From positions 11,863,707-11,927,706 of the forward strand of contig NC_061072.1 in assembly GCF_021917145.1 (NCBI RefSeq): a stretch of 64,000 nt of DNA, written 5' to 3'. The position numbers and the translations under genes were made by a program. Under the pieces are notes generated by a model. The model searched no databases and had not been told where the DNA came from. It was given only the letters and a program-made list of their open reading frames with translations. The DNA comes from Hypomesus transpacificus (lineage: Eukaryota > Chordata > Actinopteri > Osmeriformes > Osmeridae). Below, piece by piece: positions 37,646 through 55,699 of this stretch; position 1 is the stretch's first letter; each line of letters opens with the position of its first letter.

Positions 37646-39570
37646 TGCACGAGCTCTGATGTAGAAGCAGCGGACTAAGACCAGTGTCACAGAAGCTGTG
37701 GTTTCTGGGATGGTTTTGGTGGTTCTGCTGAGTGTTCTGTGAGGACAACACTCACCTGCACTGACGTCATCTCTGTTTATGCCAATATGGACCCTCATCC
37801 TAATTTCATTTTCAGTTTTACAGTCATTTCTTTAGCGTAATAGGCGTGCAGTGTGTTGGCTGATGAAATGTTGATATGCTGCTGGGTAGTGTATTTTTAA
37901 GGGTTTGTGTTTTGTTTTGATGTGTTTTTGACATTACTGTCAACATGTTTGTGGAGTCTGTATCTCACTCCAAAAGTGGTCTTAAACACCGTAGTTCAGA
38001 TATGATTAAGTGTTTATTAAGGTAGTGTATTTTGAACAAGGGTCTGGCAATTCTTCTAAAGATGATCGCATGGCAGATGCATCCACACAGAAAATTCACA
38101 CTGCTGCGTTTTGAGATGTTGACAATATAACAGAAGGGTGACTATTGCTATAAATAACGGTTTTAGCAAGTAATCCCAAATGACAGAAAATTATAAAGTG
38201 ACGTGTCATTAGGTTTTTGCCAGCTTTGAACAAATACATTCCGTAAAAAGGTTAATTTAAAGACTTTTAAACGTAATGATAAGCAAACAGAGTTTGTACG
38301 TGGAGCTAGTAACATGACAACATGATGCACAAAAGTTGTTAGCGGTGTCCTTTGACACGTTAATATGTTAAAAAGAACTGATTTTCCGCCTTTTGTTTTC
38401 CGCCGACCTAGTGTAATTGCACTGTCAATGAAAGACGGTCTATCTGCATGGAAAATACTGTAGCATCTGCTACGCGCAGTCCTCTTCTCGTTAACAGCTG
38501 ACTTGACACCAGAACATAGTCCTATACTGCCCTGTTTCCGGTTGCGAGAAATTGTTCATGTCTCTTACTTCCTAGTTTCCTCAGTGTTGGCTTACTTTAA
38601 TCCCACTAGTACCAAACCGTTCTGTCCATATTACTCATTAGATGTAGTGGGTGTTGGCGCTAGAACCTACTGCTCAGCTTTTTGTGCAGCTTGGCTTGAT
38701 TCAATGTCAGATTTGGCTTTCTTAAAAAGATGATCAACTCCTTCGCATTGTTTTATTTTTGCGAATATTTAATTTGATGTGAGAATAATTTGTTTTTGTT
38801 TGATTAGTAGGTTGTTTGTGTATCGTTCTGGCTTTAGTAAATGCTTTCATGTAAGACTGTTGTTGACATATGAATGTAGGCCTAATAATGTTGATGTTTT
38901 CTTCTTATACTCATTATAATCACCTCAGAGCCTTAACTCACTGTGGTAGGCTATTGCTTTTTATTGGCATTATCTAGCTTCTCCCCACATTAAATAAAAA
39001 AAAAGCCTTAATATGTGATCATATGCTTAACGTTTTTCAACAAAACACTGTGCGTGTGGCGCTATCTTAACCACCAGTCCTCCAGACCGTTTCTTTAAAA
39101 AATGATGTCATGCGTTTACTCTTGCATTTGCACGTGCGTGTTCTTTTTAACCCCTAAACAGTAGCCTATGTGAACATAATAAAGAAGAATTGGACCCATA
39201 TTTTATAATCTTAGGAATTATTAAATAATATTCAATAAATACGATGAGGACCATTATTTTCATCAGTTGTCAACCCACATTTGAGTCTAATGCTTTGCCG
39301 AGCACGTGTGACGGTTTGGCAGTGTTGTTATTGCGGAGAACCGGTTCAGACTGGTGCTTTGCAGACACTTTGATGGGCTTCATAATAAAATATTTAATTA
39401 CATAGTTGATATGTGCACACTACAGCAAAGCACTATTTTATTTTGAAATGTAGCCTATTTAATGTTTACTCGAAATGCATGCCATAATGTGGAATTAGAG
39501 ATTCCTCCCGGTCTCTTTACCGTAACCACTTGAGAAGCTTCGTGATTATGACTATTTAAACAATAAAGAC
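37646..39570 (+). other. ccdc6: ccdc6 3' UTR (inferred) and poly(A) signals
   Basis: AT-rich sequence after the TAA with no convincing exon. Candidate AATAAA signals lie at 38993-38998 (immediately followed by an A-run), 39178-39183, 39234-39239 and 39562-39567. Which one ends the transcript cannot be decided from sequence. The signals cluster within 600 nt, so alternative polyadenylation is plausible. Confidence 0.5.
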
Positions 39571-40593
39571 TGTAGAATTACCCTGCTTGTTTTCGGTTTT
39601 GCTATAGACAACCTGTTTGAGAAGGATGGAGTTATGTTATCATCTCTGGGCGTTTGTGATGTTTAAAACAGCTGCAGTGACATCTCACTGTAAGAGGAAG
39701 TTGAAGTACAGCAATTCTGTAGGACCAGAGCGAACAGCTTCAAACCGGTTTCAGCGCTTGGCAACAAAAGCTCAACCATATTGTCCGGGTCTCATTCAGC
39801 ACCAGAGGATGCCACATCAACATATACCGCTTCAGGATTATAGAAGAAGTTACAGTAGGTTTTTAATAGAAATTATGGTTGGGCTATGATATTTTTATTT
39901 TGCGGTGTAGCGCTGTCCATCTCAACAGCATACTGCTGAGTTTACGGCTACTCTACAACTGCAGGTGCCAATTAAATATAAAGGTAAGTTTAATCATCCT
40001 TGCAGTACTTTGATGAAATAATACAAATTGTGTAAATGTGTGATCAAGTGTTTACATTACATGCATTGTTAATATAGGCGTACTTATAAACATGTAATAA
40101 CACATCTGATCATAACCTGGTAAAAATGGAATGTCTCCGCTGCGTTTTTTTTTTTTTTTTCAGAAATGTTTTGTCTGAACAAAGGATACACAGGATAGGC
40201 TTCTTCTGAATTCTAGCGGTTTTCTTACAGCAACTAAAGTTTCGGATTTCTGAATATATTTAGACTATGTAACAGAAGTTTCTAAAAGAGATGCGCGCTC
40301 TTGGCATCACCCGGTAGATCAAAGCGCGAGAGCTTGGCTCCGAGCTGTGCGGTTACAGTAGCCTACACACGTCAGAATCGCAACGCTGCTAGCGTTGGTG
40401 TTAAAAAAAAACAACTCAATATGTGAAGTTAACAATCAAACGCCTTTTCCAGGCTCTAGACAGGGTTTCAGTCATGGTTATTTATATAACGTTTTACATA
40501 TATTTTTTATTTATACACTGGTTGGGGTTTCTCTTTGTCATAGTTTGAACTAATATTTGTTGACTAATTTCTGTTTCTCTGGCCTTCCTCCAG
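39571..40593 (+). other. slc16a9 upstream region / putative 5' UTR intron
   Basis: About 1 kb between the last ccdc6 poly(A) signal and the acceptor of the slc16a9 start exon (ccttcctccag at 40583-40593). That exon has only 30 nt of leader before its ATG, so at least one 5' non-coding exon must lie upstream, probably in this stretch. No TATA box or CpG-rich core stands out. A T18 run occurs at about 40145-40160. An ATG-initiated frame at 39617-39889 has no recognisable product. Confidence 0.4.
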
Positions 40594-40623
40594 GACTGCG
40601 GTCTCCAGTGTGAGTCTGTCAGC

Positions 40624-43340
40624 ATGGGTTCTCCTCAGGGCAGTAACAACATTAGAAAGCCCCTGGATGGGGGCTGGGGCTGGGCCATTGTAGTGGCCTG
40701 CTTTTTGGCTCAACTGCTGGCCTACGGCTCACCACAGTCTGTGGGTGTGATCTACCCAGAATGGCTTAGTGCCTTCCAGGAGAGCAAGGCTATGACAGCC
40801 TGGGTGGGCTCTCTAGTCTCTGGAGTGGGACTCATAGCAAGTAAGTAGTGAGTCCGAGGTTGTGCAACGTAGTTTGTGTCTGTGTAGAAGTGACGTGTTG
40901 TTTGTGTGCATTGAATTGTGAATGCAAGGATAATGACTTTATATCCAGAAATGAACAATCAGTTCAGTCAGATATTAAGTGCCTCTAGAAATAGATATGA
41001 TCACATTTAGACAGGACACATCATTCGAGACATCCACTCGTTAGTACCTGGTATTCCTAACTGTTTCTTCATACCTTCAGTGAGCAGGGCTCGGATACAT
41101 CTTCTGTTCCTTTTCTCACTCGCTCTTACTCCTCTTCTTTTCCAGGTCCTATCTGCAGTGCGTGTGTGGTCAATTTTGGGGCCCGGCCTGTCACCATCTT
41201 CAGTGGAGTTATGGTCTCTGGGGGTCTGATGCTCAGTGCCTTCGCGCCCAACATCCCCTTCCTCATCTTCTCCTATGGCCTTGTCGTCGGTAGGTCCCCT
41301 CAAAACCCACAAGTCATCAGTTCAATCAGTGTCATTCATAAGTTGAGACACCACATATAAAACTCACTTACTATTTCTAGAAATCTCTGATCAGACAATA
41401 AATCCGACAAGAAAAAACGTCATAAAGACCTCTGTATACATCTGATGATGGGGAAAAAGACAATAACTAAACAGCAAGAACAAAGATTATTAAGATGATA
41501 ATCAGTCTGTTGTGTGAATTCTTTGTAATAACAGTAGATTGCTATGAGGAGTGTGTTAGTGTGTGGTATTCAACTGTATTTAGTTATATGTTTGTGGGTT
41601 GTGTGTCTAACAGGTCTGGGCTGTGGACTGGTCTATGCCGCTACCCTGACTATCACCTGCCAGTATTTTGACAAGAGGAGAGGCCTGGCTCTGGGAATTG
41701 TCACCACAGGTAACTAAACTGCCTGTACCACGCCACTGTCAGTATTCATAATGCAAAAAGCTTCCTAACATCAGATAAGTTAAGTAAAAAAATAACGACA
41801 ATAGGAAAAATAAACAAGAAGACGAACAATCTTTGTGTTTCTCTTCTCTTTCCTCCTCTTCCTTGTCATCCTTGTTCATCTTCCTTGTCTCCAGGCACCA
41901 GTGTAGGGGGCTTCCTCTATGCCACGGCTCAGAACGAACTCATCGAGCTGTTTGGCCTTGAAGGATGTCTGCTCATTATCGGCGCCCTGGCCCTCAACAT
42001 CATCGCCTGTGCTGGCCCCATGAGGCCCCTGGTACTGCCTGCCTACTACCTCCGCCAGCGGGCAGCAGCTCTGGAGCAGGTAGAGGGGCACCTGTATGAT
42101 AAGGCTCCGCTGGCAGAGGAACCTATCAAACCTGCCAATGAGAAGCAGCCACAGGCCTGTCACATGCTAATCACCATAGAAACCAAAGACCCTCTGGCCT
42201 ATGAGAAGACCCTGCTAAGTTGTTCTGCCCTGGTGAAGCTAATTAAGACGAAGCAAAAGGACTACTGCAGGTAACAGAGTTAAATGTGTGGTACTGTGTT
42301 GTACTGATGTGTGGTATTCAATGACTATTATCCAAACCCATGGATCCATTATTTTGCTATCTTTCATGTTGTTGCTGTTTCTGTATTCATACCGACCTTG
42401 TCCTCCTCTAGATACATATGTTCCATATCAGAGCTGCTCCAGGACCGTGTCTTCATGGCTCTCTGCGTCTCCCTTTTCCTCTACGCCCTGGGGGCCTACC
42501 CCCCCCTCCTCTTCATGGAAGACGTGGCTCAGACCCGTGGCCTGGTGGAGACGGTCAGCGTCATCCCCCTCGTCTCTATCACCGCCATCTGTGCAGGCGT
42601 GGGCAAGCTGGCCCTGGGCGCCATGGCCGACCTGCCCTTCGTCAACAGCGTGCTGCTGTACGCGTTCACCCTGACAGGCAGTGGCAGTGCCCTGCTCCTC
42701 ATCCCGGTGACGCGGTCCTACGCGGGGCTGCAGGTGTTGTCGGCCGCGCTGGGCTTCTTCTCTGGGAACTGGTCCCTGACGCCCTACGTGACTACGGAGG
42801 TGGTGGGGATTGAGCGCTTTACCCAGGCCCACGGCATCCTCATGCTGTTTGGGGGCTTCGGCATCATGCTGGGATCCCCTGTTGTAGGTGAGGAGGAGTG
42901 TGTGTATGAAGGTAGAGTGTGGTGTGTGTGATGTGGAGAGCTTTTTTCTGGTCTTAGATGGTAGGTAGGAGATGGCAGTTGGATTACTTTTAAAAACGAG
43001 TGTAGATAGACAAAGAACAGCTCTGGGCAAGCCACTGAACATGTTGATGGTTCAACTGAACAAACGTATTTAAGATTCTGTTTCCTTTGTGTTTGTTTCA
43101 GGTTTCTTATATGACTGGACCCAGTCTTATGACCTGGCTTTCTACCTCAGTGGGGGAGGAGTGCTCCTGGGGGGGCTCTGTCTGTTCCTGTCTTCCCTGC
43201 CCTGTCTGGATCGCCCCAAACCCCAACCCCCCCAGCCACAACCAGACCTTCTCCAGCCTCCTGAGGTCCTTCGCCCAGAACCCCCTCACCCAGACCCAGA
43301 GTACCCCAGCACCTGTGACATGGTAGCCTCTGTGGCCTAA
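40624..43340 (+). CDS. slc16a9: solute carrier family 16 member 9 (monocarboxylate transporter 9)
   Basis: Six coding exons, 40624-40840, 41146-41289, 41614-41709, 41895-42270, 42412-42887 and 43102-43340 (TAA), give about 515 residues (human about 509). The MCT family motif is present at the first membrane helix ([18 protein letters not shown]), as is the TM4-5 motif ([16 protein letters not shown]). Helices are arranged six plus six around a cytoplasmic loop rich in charged residues (exon 41895-42270). MCT9-specific matches include [54 protein letters not shown] and [17 protein letters not shown]. Mammalian MCT9 is a plasma-membrane carrier associated with carnitine and urate traits. The C-terminal tail here is unusually Pro-rich ([15 protein letters not shown]). 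Teleosts can carry a and b copies; which this is was not determined. Confidence 0.94.
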
Positions 43341-45030
43341 AGTGCTGACATGGTCTAATTGTTGCTGATTGGTTCAAATACAGTGTAATTGTAATTGGAG
43401 GTTTTTCAGTTTCTGTCACAGTTGATACAGGGAGTGAGTTATGTGAGTTGATAGCCTTTGTTTTACGCAGTGGGTTAGGGGGGATTCATGAATTGAGATT
43501 AACTTCTTGTACTCATTCAAGTGAAAACTTGAATGTAATAAGTAGACTATTTTCTGAACAACTTGATGCTGAAGATTTTAGACATTTTTTCCGTGCTCCT
43601 GTGTACAACATGCCTGTCACAGCATGCTGGGATGTTCAGGAGGATGCAGTTGGTCTGACTGGCAGACTGTACAGTTTTATGGACTGACCTTTTTTTCTTG
43701 TTGCCCAAGCCTTGTAAACAACACCACCAATCATTAAGAGCCACACAGTTAGTCCATGACATGTTTACAGTATGAGTGAAACTGTCATTCAAAAATGCCC
43801 GCTAATGAAAGGGCCCTCTTTGACTCTTTGATGATGAGGTGTGTTTGTGCACATTAGGGGTTTAGTCCCTAAGAAATAACTGACATGATCTGAAAGCAGC
43901 ATGCTCAAGGCTTCTTCCTGTTGTTGTTGTTGTTGTTGGATAAGCTAAGGGTCGGCCGGGTTGTTTTCAGTATGCGGAGGCTTGAATACTAACACAACCT
44001 TTTGTATTTTTGTCGGAACATATGCAAATGTGTTCATGAGTGTTTTTGACTGGCTATTATCAGTCAGTTTTACTGCCTGTCATATATCTGCAGTATCTAT
44101 CTAACTCAGATCTGTTGTCGCTGTCTGTGTACTGTATATGATTCTTTATTTGTTTTGTGGATGAAGTTCTGCCCTTTACTGCATGTTCTATTTGGTGACC
44201 ATTGAGGTCTAGACCTGGTTCACTTGATTTAGTTCAACCAGTGCATGGAAACCAGTGGAACGGTCCCAAAAGTACAGACTAAAGACTAAATCCAATGCAC
44301 CTCATATACTGTGTCGTCCGGATTATCTGGGTTTATTTGACTCAGGGTAGATGCATTTGATGTGAGGTATGAGAACAAGATGGATGTGCACTTTAACCTA
44401 GCGGAACATGGAGTCCTTCTGACTACCTAGTTAGGACCGCTGTAATTTATTTGTCTGACCACACACTCTCATACCAAAGTGCTTGATTCTAAATATACCA
44501 CTGCGAATTCTCCTATTGTGGGATATAATTTCCCTCCCTTAAAGGAAAATGTGCTCACTCAAAGGATTTGAAGAATTCTCGAAAAATATATTTATTTTTG
44601 TGAGATGCTAACATGATCTGTCAATCGGATTAGGCTGACTATATTTTGAACTGTAAAGCAATAAATATGGCTCTGCCAGTAGCCTGTTGTTGATTAATAT
44701 TAAATATGTGACTGAAATGGTTCACTGCATCAGATGAGCAGTTTGACCTAGGGGATTGTTCAGAAACAAGCACATTGATAATGATTCTTATTTTTCTGAC
44801 AAGATCCCTGTCAACAATGTGTAACTTGAAGAAAAAACTAATATGGTAATGGCTTGCAATGTCACCCACCATTATACCACAGATATCCTTGTTGCCTTTC
44901 TTTTGTGACCCAATATTTCCATCGGTTGAGAAAACACCTTTTTGCCATTTGTTATTTATATACTGTCTTTTTGTATGTTTGTATCTGTTTGTATGTCATT
45001 TTTTAAATAAAGTACATTTTGACACTGAGA
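43341..45030 (+). other. slc16a9: slc16a9 3' UTR (inferred)
   Basis: AT-rich non-coding sequence after the stop, with AATAAA at 44660-44665 and 45006-45011. The second is followed by T/GT-rich sequence and is the likely end. A (TTG)n run lies at 43918-43938. No other structure was recognised. Confidence 0.55.
45006..45011 (+). terminator. slc16a9: slc16a9 polyadenylation signal (candidate)
   Basis: Canonical AATAAA about 1.67 kb after the stop codon and the last one before the intergenic tandem repeat. AATAAA at 44660-44665 is an alternative. Confidence 0.5.
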
Positions 45031-45329
45031 AGTCACCTATTGTCTATTGCTGGTATTAATTACCAGAGTTTTGACGGTCAGTTCAGTCAAAATATTTGTT
45101 GACCTGCAAAATAGAGAGTCAGTGGAATTGGGATTTGGTTGGTATTTCTATTGCATGCATGTCTCCCTCCTCTCACGTAAAGATATTCCGACCCTCCCTT
45201 AGTATATGTGGTTGTATACAAAAGGCTCTTTCATAGCTGAGGGGTTGGGGGAGAGGCAGGCAGCAGGCTTGTTTTTACCCAAAAGCCTCTGGTATTCAAC
45301 ACTACATCTACTCATCCCACACTGTACCC

Positions 45330-45515
45330 CACCCAGCCATTCACCCTGCTGAGTTCCACACCCAGCCATTCACCCTGCTGAGTTCCACACCCAGCCATTC
45401 ACCCTGCTGAGTTCCACACCCAGCCATTCACCCTGCTGAGTTCCACACCCAGCCATTCACCCTGCTGAGTTCCACACCCAGCCATTCACCCTGCTGAGTT
45501 CCACACCTAGCCATT
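45330..45515. repeat. 29-bp tandem repeat (six copies plus partial)
   Basis: The unit cacccagccattcaccctgctgagttcca begins at 45330 and recurs every 29 bp for six near-identical copies to about 45503. A diverged partial copy follows (cacctagccattcat). It is a minisatellite in the slc16a9-fam13c intergenic region. There is no open-frame or protein significance. Confidence 0.93.
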
Positions 45516-48233
45516 CATATTGTCTGGTACTTTTATTACACTAAATGCTGTGTCTAGCCTGGTTTAATGGTGCTTATGAATAGGAAGTGAATTTGTTTTC
45601 TTTCAATAATGCCTACATCTAATGCGACAACCGCTATAGCCTGTGGTGTTAAGGGGACAGAGCGTAGCTTAGGTCTGTACACAAGGGGGCAGTGTTGTCA
45701 TGTTTTACATGTTTTACATGACAACAGTGTAGACACTGGACATTACACTACATGACGTTCTAGTGTGCAGTATATATGTGATTAGATTATTTGCATTAAA
45801 AGTATTCTGCTGGTATTAAATCCTCTTGAACACTGCATGGATGGACATGCGTGTGTAGGTGGAAAGGAGAAATGAGGAGGTGAAAAAGAGAGAGTGAGGA
45901 AGAGATAGAGGTGAAGAGGGAGAGGACTTTGCCTCTTGCTCTTCTGTGCTTGTCTCACTCACCAGTCTAGAGGAAATCAATGGTTGCCTTGGTCTCCATA
46001 GCAACGGCCATGACACAGGGGCCGGTTTCCTCCTCTGGCAGGTGTGTGTTTAGATATTTTTGTTTGATCCCTTTAAAAATAGAACAGGCTAGAAGTATGG
46101 AACAAATCCTTGAGGGGGAAAATTATTAAAATAATTTCAAGAATGAAAGCTGCACGCAGCATTGAGCAGGAGTCCAAGCATCTAGTTTACTTTTTCATCA
46201 GTGGTTCCCTAACTTTTAAAGATCTGGTCACCCATAGAGTAAAAACATTTCTTCTGAGAAAATCCCACAATAAATGATTTCCAAATGAACGGCCTTCCAG
46301 TAAACTGAAAATGTATTCATTGATATTTGTTCCATCACAATTATTTTTCAAAATGAGTAGGATCTCCATCCTATTTTAAATTTGTTAATAGTAATCTTTT
46401 GCCTTCTAAATCTGTGTGTCTATTCTTCAGCTCCCCCCCCCCTGCCTTCTTCCCTCTATTGTTGAACCACTCATCCACAAGCTTACTGATCTTGTGAAGT
46501 TATTGACCTGTAGACTTCTACTGAATCTTGACTGAGTGTGTGTGTGTGTTTGTGCATGCCAGAGAGACAGAAGTGGGTCAGTCAAGTATCCAGTAGTTGT
46601 TAAGAGCTATAATGTGATCACTGTAAAGCTTAGAGCCTATTCATTATGCTGCAGTGTATCTCAGGGAATGAGACTTCAACCATTTAGAGGGAAAGTTTAA
46701 AATTGAGAAGGCTCAACCCAACCCATTGGGTATTGTGTAAAAAGTCAACGGGAGTTTAGAAACTCACATTACAATTACAGCTCTACTGGCAACCTACTGT
46801 AACCACATCTCTGTTGTGTAGTTAACAAAATGTTCTTGCTTATCAAATCATATAAAATAACGTGAGCCTGTGTGTGCATGTGTACTTTATACTGGATATT
46901 GCTGCAGCCTGCAATGACCTGTGCAGATCAACACAATCCCACTACCACCGGAGGGATGGAAGGGGAGGAGAGGGGGTATGGAAGAGGAAGTGATATAGAC
47001 TGGAGGGAGAGAGGGAGGGTGGGAGGGAGGGAGATGACTCACCCAGTAAAGGAAACCTTCTCATCACCCCTCCCTCCATCCTTAACTCTCTGCACATTTG
47101 GTAATACCCTCAATCACACACAAGAACACGTGGATGCACACACTGAACATGCCAATGAGCATTCAAGTATGCTCTCATTTCTCCGCCATATAAATAGAGG
47201 CAGAATGGACTAGTGAGCAAAGTAGAGAAGAATACCACCAGCTTGTAGTTGCTGGTTAGTGGAGTACATCAAAGCACTTCTAAAAGATGACAGAGAAAAG
47301 GTCAGGATGCAGGACAGGACACTACGTGAGTGAGTCACGACTGTGTGGCGCCACTACTCAGGGAGGTCATACAGAAACACGACCCCCCCTCTTCCCTCTC
47401 CACCTGCCAGCAGCTCATTTTATGAATGGACTTGATGGGCGGGGCCCCACTGCATCGTGACGTGATGTGGGTGAAAAGAACACACCCACTCCGATGCGGG
47501 AAAAGCCTCCCCAACCATAAACCAGAAGCCCCTTAAGAGAATCACCCTTCTGATCATGTACCCCTCCCTGTTTCCCACGCAACCATCACCCCTCCCTCCC
47601 CTCCACCTCCCTCCCCCTCCCTGGTTCTCTCCCACTCTCCCTCTCCACCTCCCCAGCTCCCTCCTCACACCCACCTGTCCACCTATCAGAGGAGCCAGAC
47701 GGAGGATGTGAAAAGTGTGACGCCAGCAACCACCCCCTCTCTCCCTCTCCCTCCTCCGCTGCCTCTCCTCCCCCTCCCCCTTTTCTCCTCCGCCACAACC
47801 AGTCGTATGAATTATTCATGCCCAAGAGCGAGGGAATAAGGGAGGGAGGGAGAGAGGGGGAGAGATAAAGGAGCTTGTGCAGCATCAGCAGCATCAGAAA
47901 CGAGCGCACAGCAGTGACGATGAACGATAGAGAAATGGAGGGAGCGACCGAGAGCATCGTCTGAAAGCCAGAGGCACAGTGAATCAGGACAGTCTTCCTC
48001 TACCCATGTCTGCGCTGGTCGCTGTCGAACAGAACCTGGATAATCGCTGGAGAAACAGACCAATTTGGAGCCCTCTCAGCTGGTTGAGTTGCTGTGGCTG
48101 ACAGATCCTTGGCTCAGTGATTTGGACAAATATTTGGAGGTGGTTGGGTGGCTGGTGCTGGCAACTTGCTGAAGCAGCAGAGACCAAGACAGAGGCTACC
48201 TGAGGTGGACCCGTGCCCAGGGCTGAAGGCAGC
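45516..48233. other. intergenic region and fam13c 5' flank
   Basis: No exon was recognised. A C9 run lies at 46433-46441, a short TG run at 46535, and a C/T-rich, GGAGGG-rich belt at about 46960-47060 and 47560-47880. The last 350 nt before the fam13c ATG (about 47880-48233) have CpG-bearing, exon-like composition and are probably its 5' UTR. Confidence 0.45.
47189..47196 (+). promoter_or_regulatory. TATA-box candidate upstream of fam13c
   Basis: TATAAATA followed by purine-rich sequence, about 1.04 kb upstream of the fam13c start codon and on the same strand. It is the best core-promoter-like match in the flank. There is no direct evidence for a start site, and a TATA-less promoter nearer 47900 is equally possible. 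Confidence 0.25.
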
Positions 48234-53923
<5,690 letters not shown>

Positions 53924-55610
53924 GTGAGAGTGGGACCACTCCCCAATGTCTACACAAGCTTACTACCTAGTGTGCATGGCCCATATGACTTTACTGGGGA
54001 AGTAGTAAGCAATTGTGCATATTGGGAAGGCTTCTGCCCAACGCTCTACCTTTCTCTCTACCGTGTGTTCTTATATAGCTCCCCTCATGGTGAGTAGTGT
54101 CATCCATAAATCTATGACAGTACAGTAATCTGTCCAACTGTCTGTTATCCTTGTTTGAGATTTGATAAGGTCAGATATGTTAGAAAGAAGAAGGGAAGGA
54201 ATTCTGCCTTGTTTGTTTGTTGTTTTTTTCATATTGATCGACTTGTGGACCAAAACGTGTTAGTTTTTTTTATCAGATTTGTTTGTGCCATATATTGACA
54301 TTGTAATGCACTTTAAAATTGACTGCTGGAGTTGTTCAGGAGTTTCAAATAGATGGTTAAAAGAAGGGGCATGTTCCATTCCAGAATGTTGTCTTTTCCT
54401 ATGTGTCCTTGTACAATCCCCTGAAACTGAAATGGAACACACCCTTGTTGTCTGTGACAAGATGCTATGCACTATGTTGTGCTATGTTGTGTTCTAGCCG
54501 AAAGACACTTTATATATTCAGGAATCACCAGGAGTTTCCACGCTGTATTATTACTGGCATTTCTGTAAAAAGAGAGATGAAATTTAAATCCACCTTTCTG
54601 TGTAATTTATGGCACTTTTATTGAAATGGGGATTGATTTCATCTGCCAAGCCAAGTCCCATATGCAAATATGTTTCGAATTTAGCCAAATTTGTTGTCTA
54701 ATTCTAAAAATACAAAATATGTATTAAACTGACAATATGAATGAATGTGAATGGTCAGAGAGAGAGTGCTAAGGGGTTACAGGGTATAGATTCCCTACAT
54801 GGACTGCACAGATTCGATTGCATATCATCAACCTTTCAGAACTGCTTGTTTAACTTACAAAATTATGCAACAAACACAATAATAATCTTCTTCACACAGA
54901 AACCAACAGATACAAAAAAATCACAATGGAGAAACATTATGCATTAAAAGGAAAGAAAAAGGTGTTTGAATGAAATGTTATATATTTAGTGTTTAACTTT
55001 CAACAAAAAATGGGACAACAACAAAAAATATAACCTACCCAGTTCATTTTCTCGCTTTTTATGAAGTTTGCAGTTCTTGAAAATAACTCGTTACTGATGT
55101 ATGGTCCAATTTATATGTGTGACAATGTCTTAGATGTTCCTACTGTAAATATGAATGGCTACAATTCATTACTGGGGTTGAGATGAGTCAAGCACTCATT
55201 TCAAAAAGGCTTCAGGGATTCTCTCCCTATTTGTGCAAGTCCACCCCTTTCCCATGATCAGATCTCTACTGCCATTCACTGTCTGAAACAATCTGGTTGT
55301 CTGTTGTTCTCTTTTTGAGTCTGCATGCTAATGTCAGCTGTTATATGGTTACTGTATGCTACAATCAGTTGTGGTTACATGTAAGATACTATGTTTGTAC
55401 TATGAGACAGTCACACCCTCACAGACACATCTGGCTGATGAATGCACGTTCTGTTCTCATCTTTGCACTTCCTTGTTTTGCTTGAGATGATCACATTATT
55501 GTTTATGGATGTTCACTATTTCCTTGCAGTGATCAAAGTCCTTGTATTGTGTACCTCTACGGTTCACCCCTCCATTTTCTATACAACAGTAAAAATAAAT
55601 ATTTTTCTAA
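53924..55610 (+). other. fam13c: fam13c 3' UTR (inferred)
   Basis: Non-coding, AT-rich. The first canonical AATAAA is at 55594-55599, with another at 55683-55688. The 3' UTR would then be about 1.7 kb. No exon of another gene was recognised in it. Confidence 0.5.
55594..55599 (+). terminator. fam13c: fam13c polyadenylation signal (candidate)
   Basis: AATAAA in an AT-rich context, facing the convergent phyhipl gene. A second signal lies at 55683-55688. Confidence 0.45.
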
Positions 55611-55628
55611 TCTAAGTTTTGTATCACA

Positions 55629-55634
55629 TTTATT
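55629..55634 (-). terminator. phyhipl: phyhipl polyadenylation signal (candidate)
   Basis: TTTATT on the plus strand (AATAAA on the minus strand), about 920 nt past the phyhipl stop codon. It is the nearest canonical minus-strand signal I found, and it falls between the two plus-strand signals of fam13c. Confidence 0.35.
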
Positions 55635-55699
55635 CTGCTCAACACAGTATGATGTTTTTTTTTGTTGTTTTGTTAATACGAGAATAAATAACATTGAAT

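Noticed and set aside
39617..39889. 90-codon ORF upstream of slc16a9
   Set aside because: No homology and no splice path into the slc16a9 frame; at most part of a 5' UTR exon.
48213..48233. Upstream in-frame GTG start for fam13c (adding seven residues)
   Set aside because: The ATG at 48234 matches the human N-terminus (MFxCFC-like). Non-ATG initiation is not supported.
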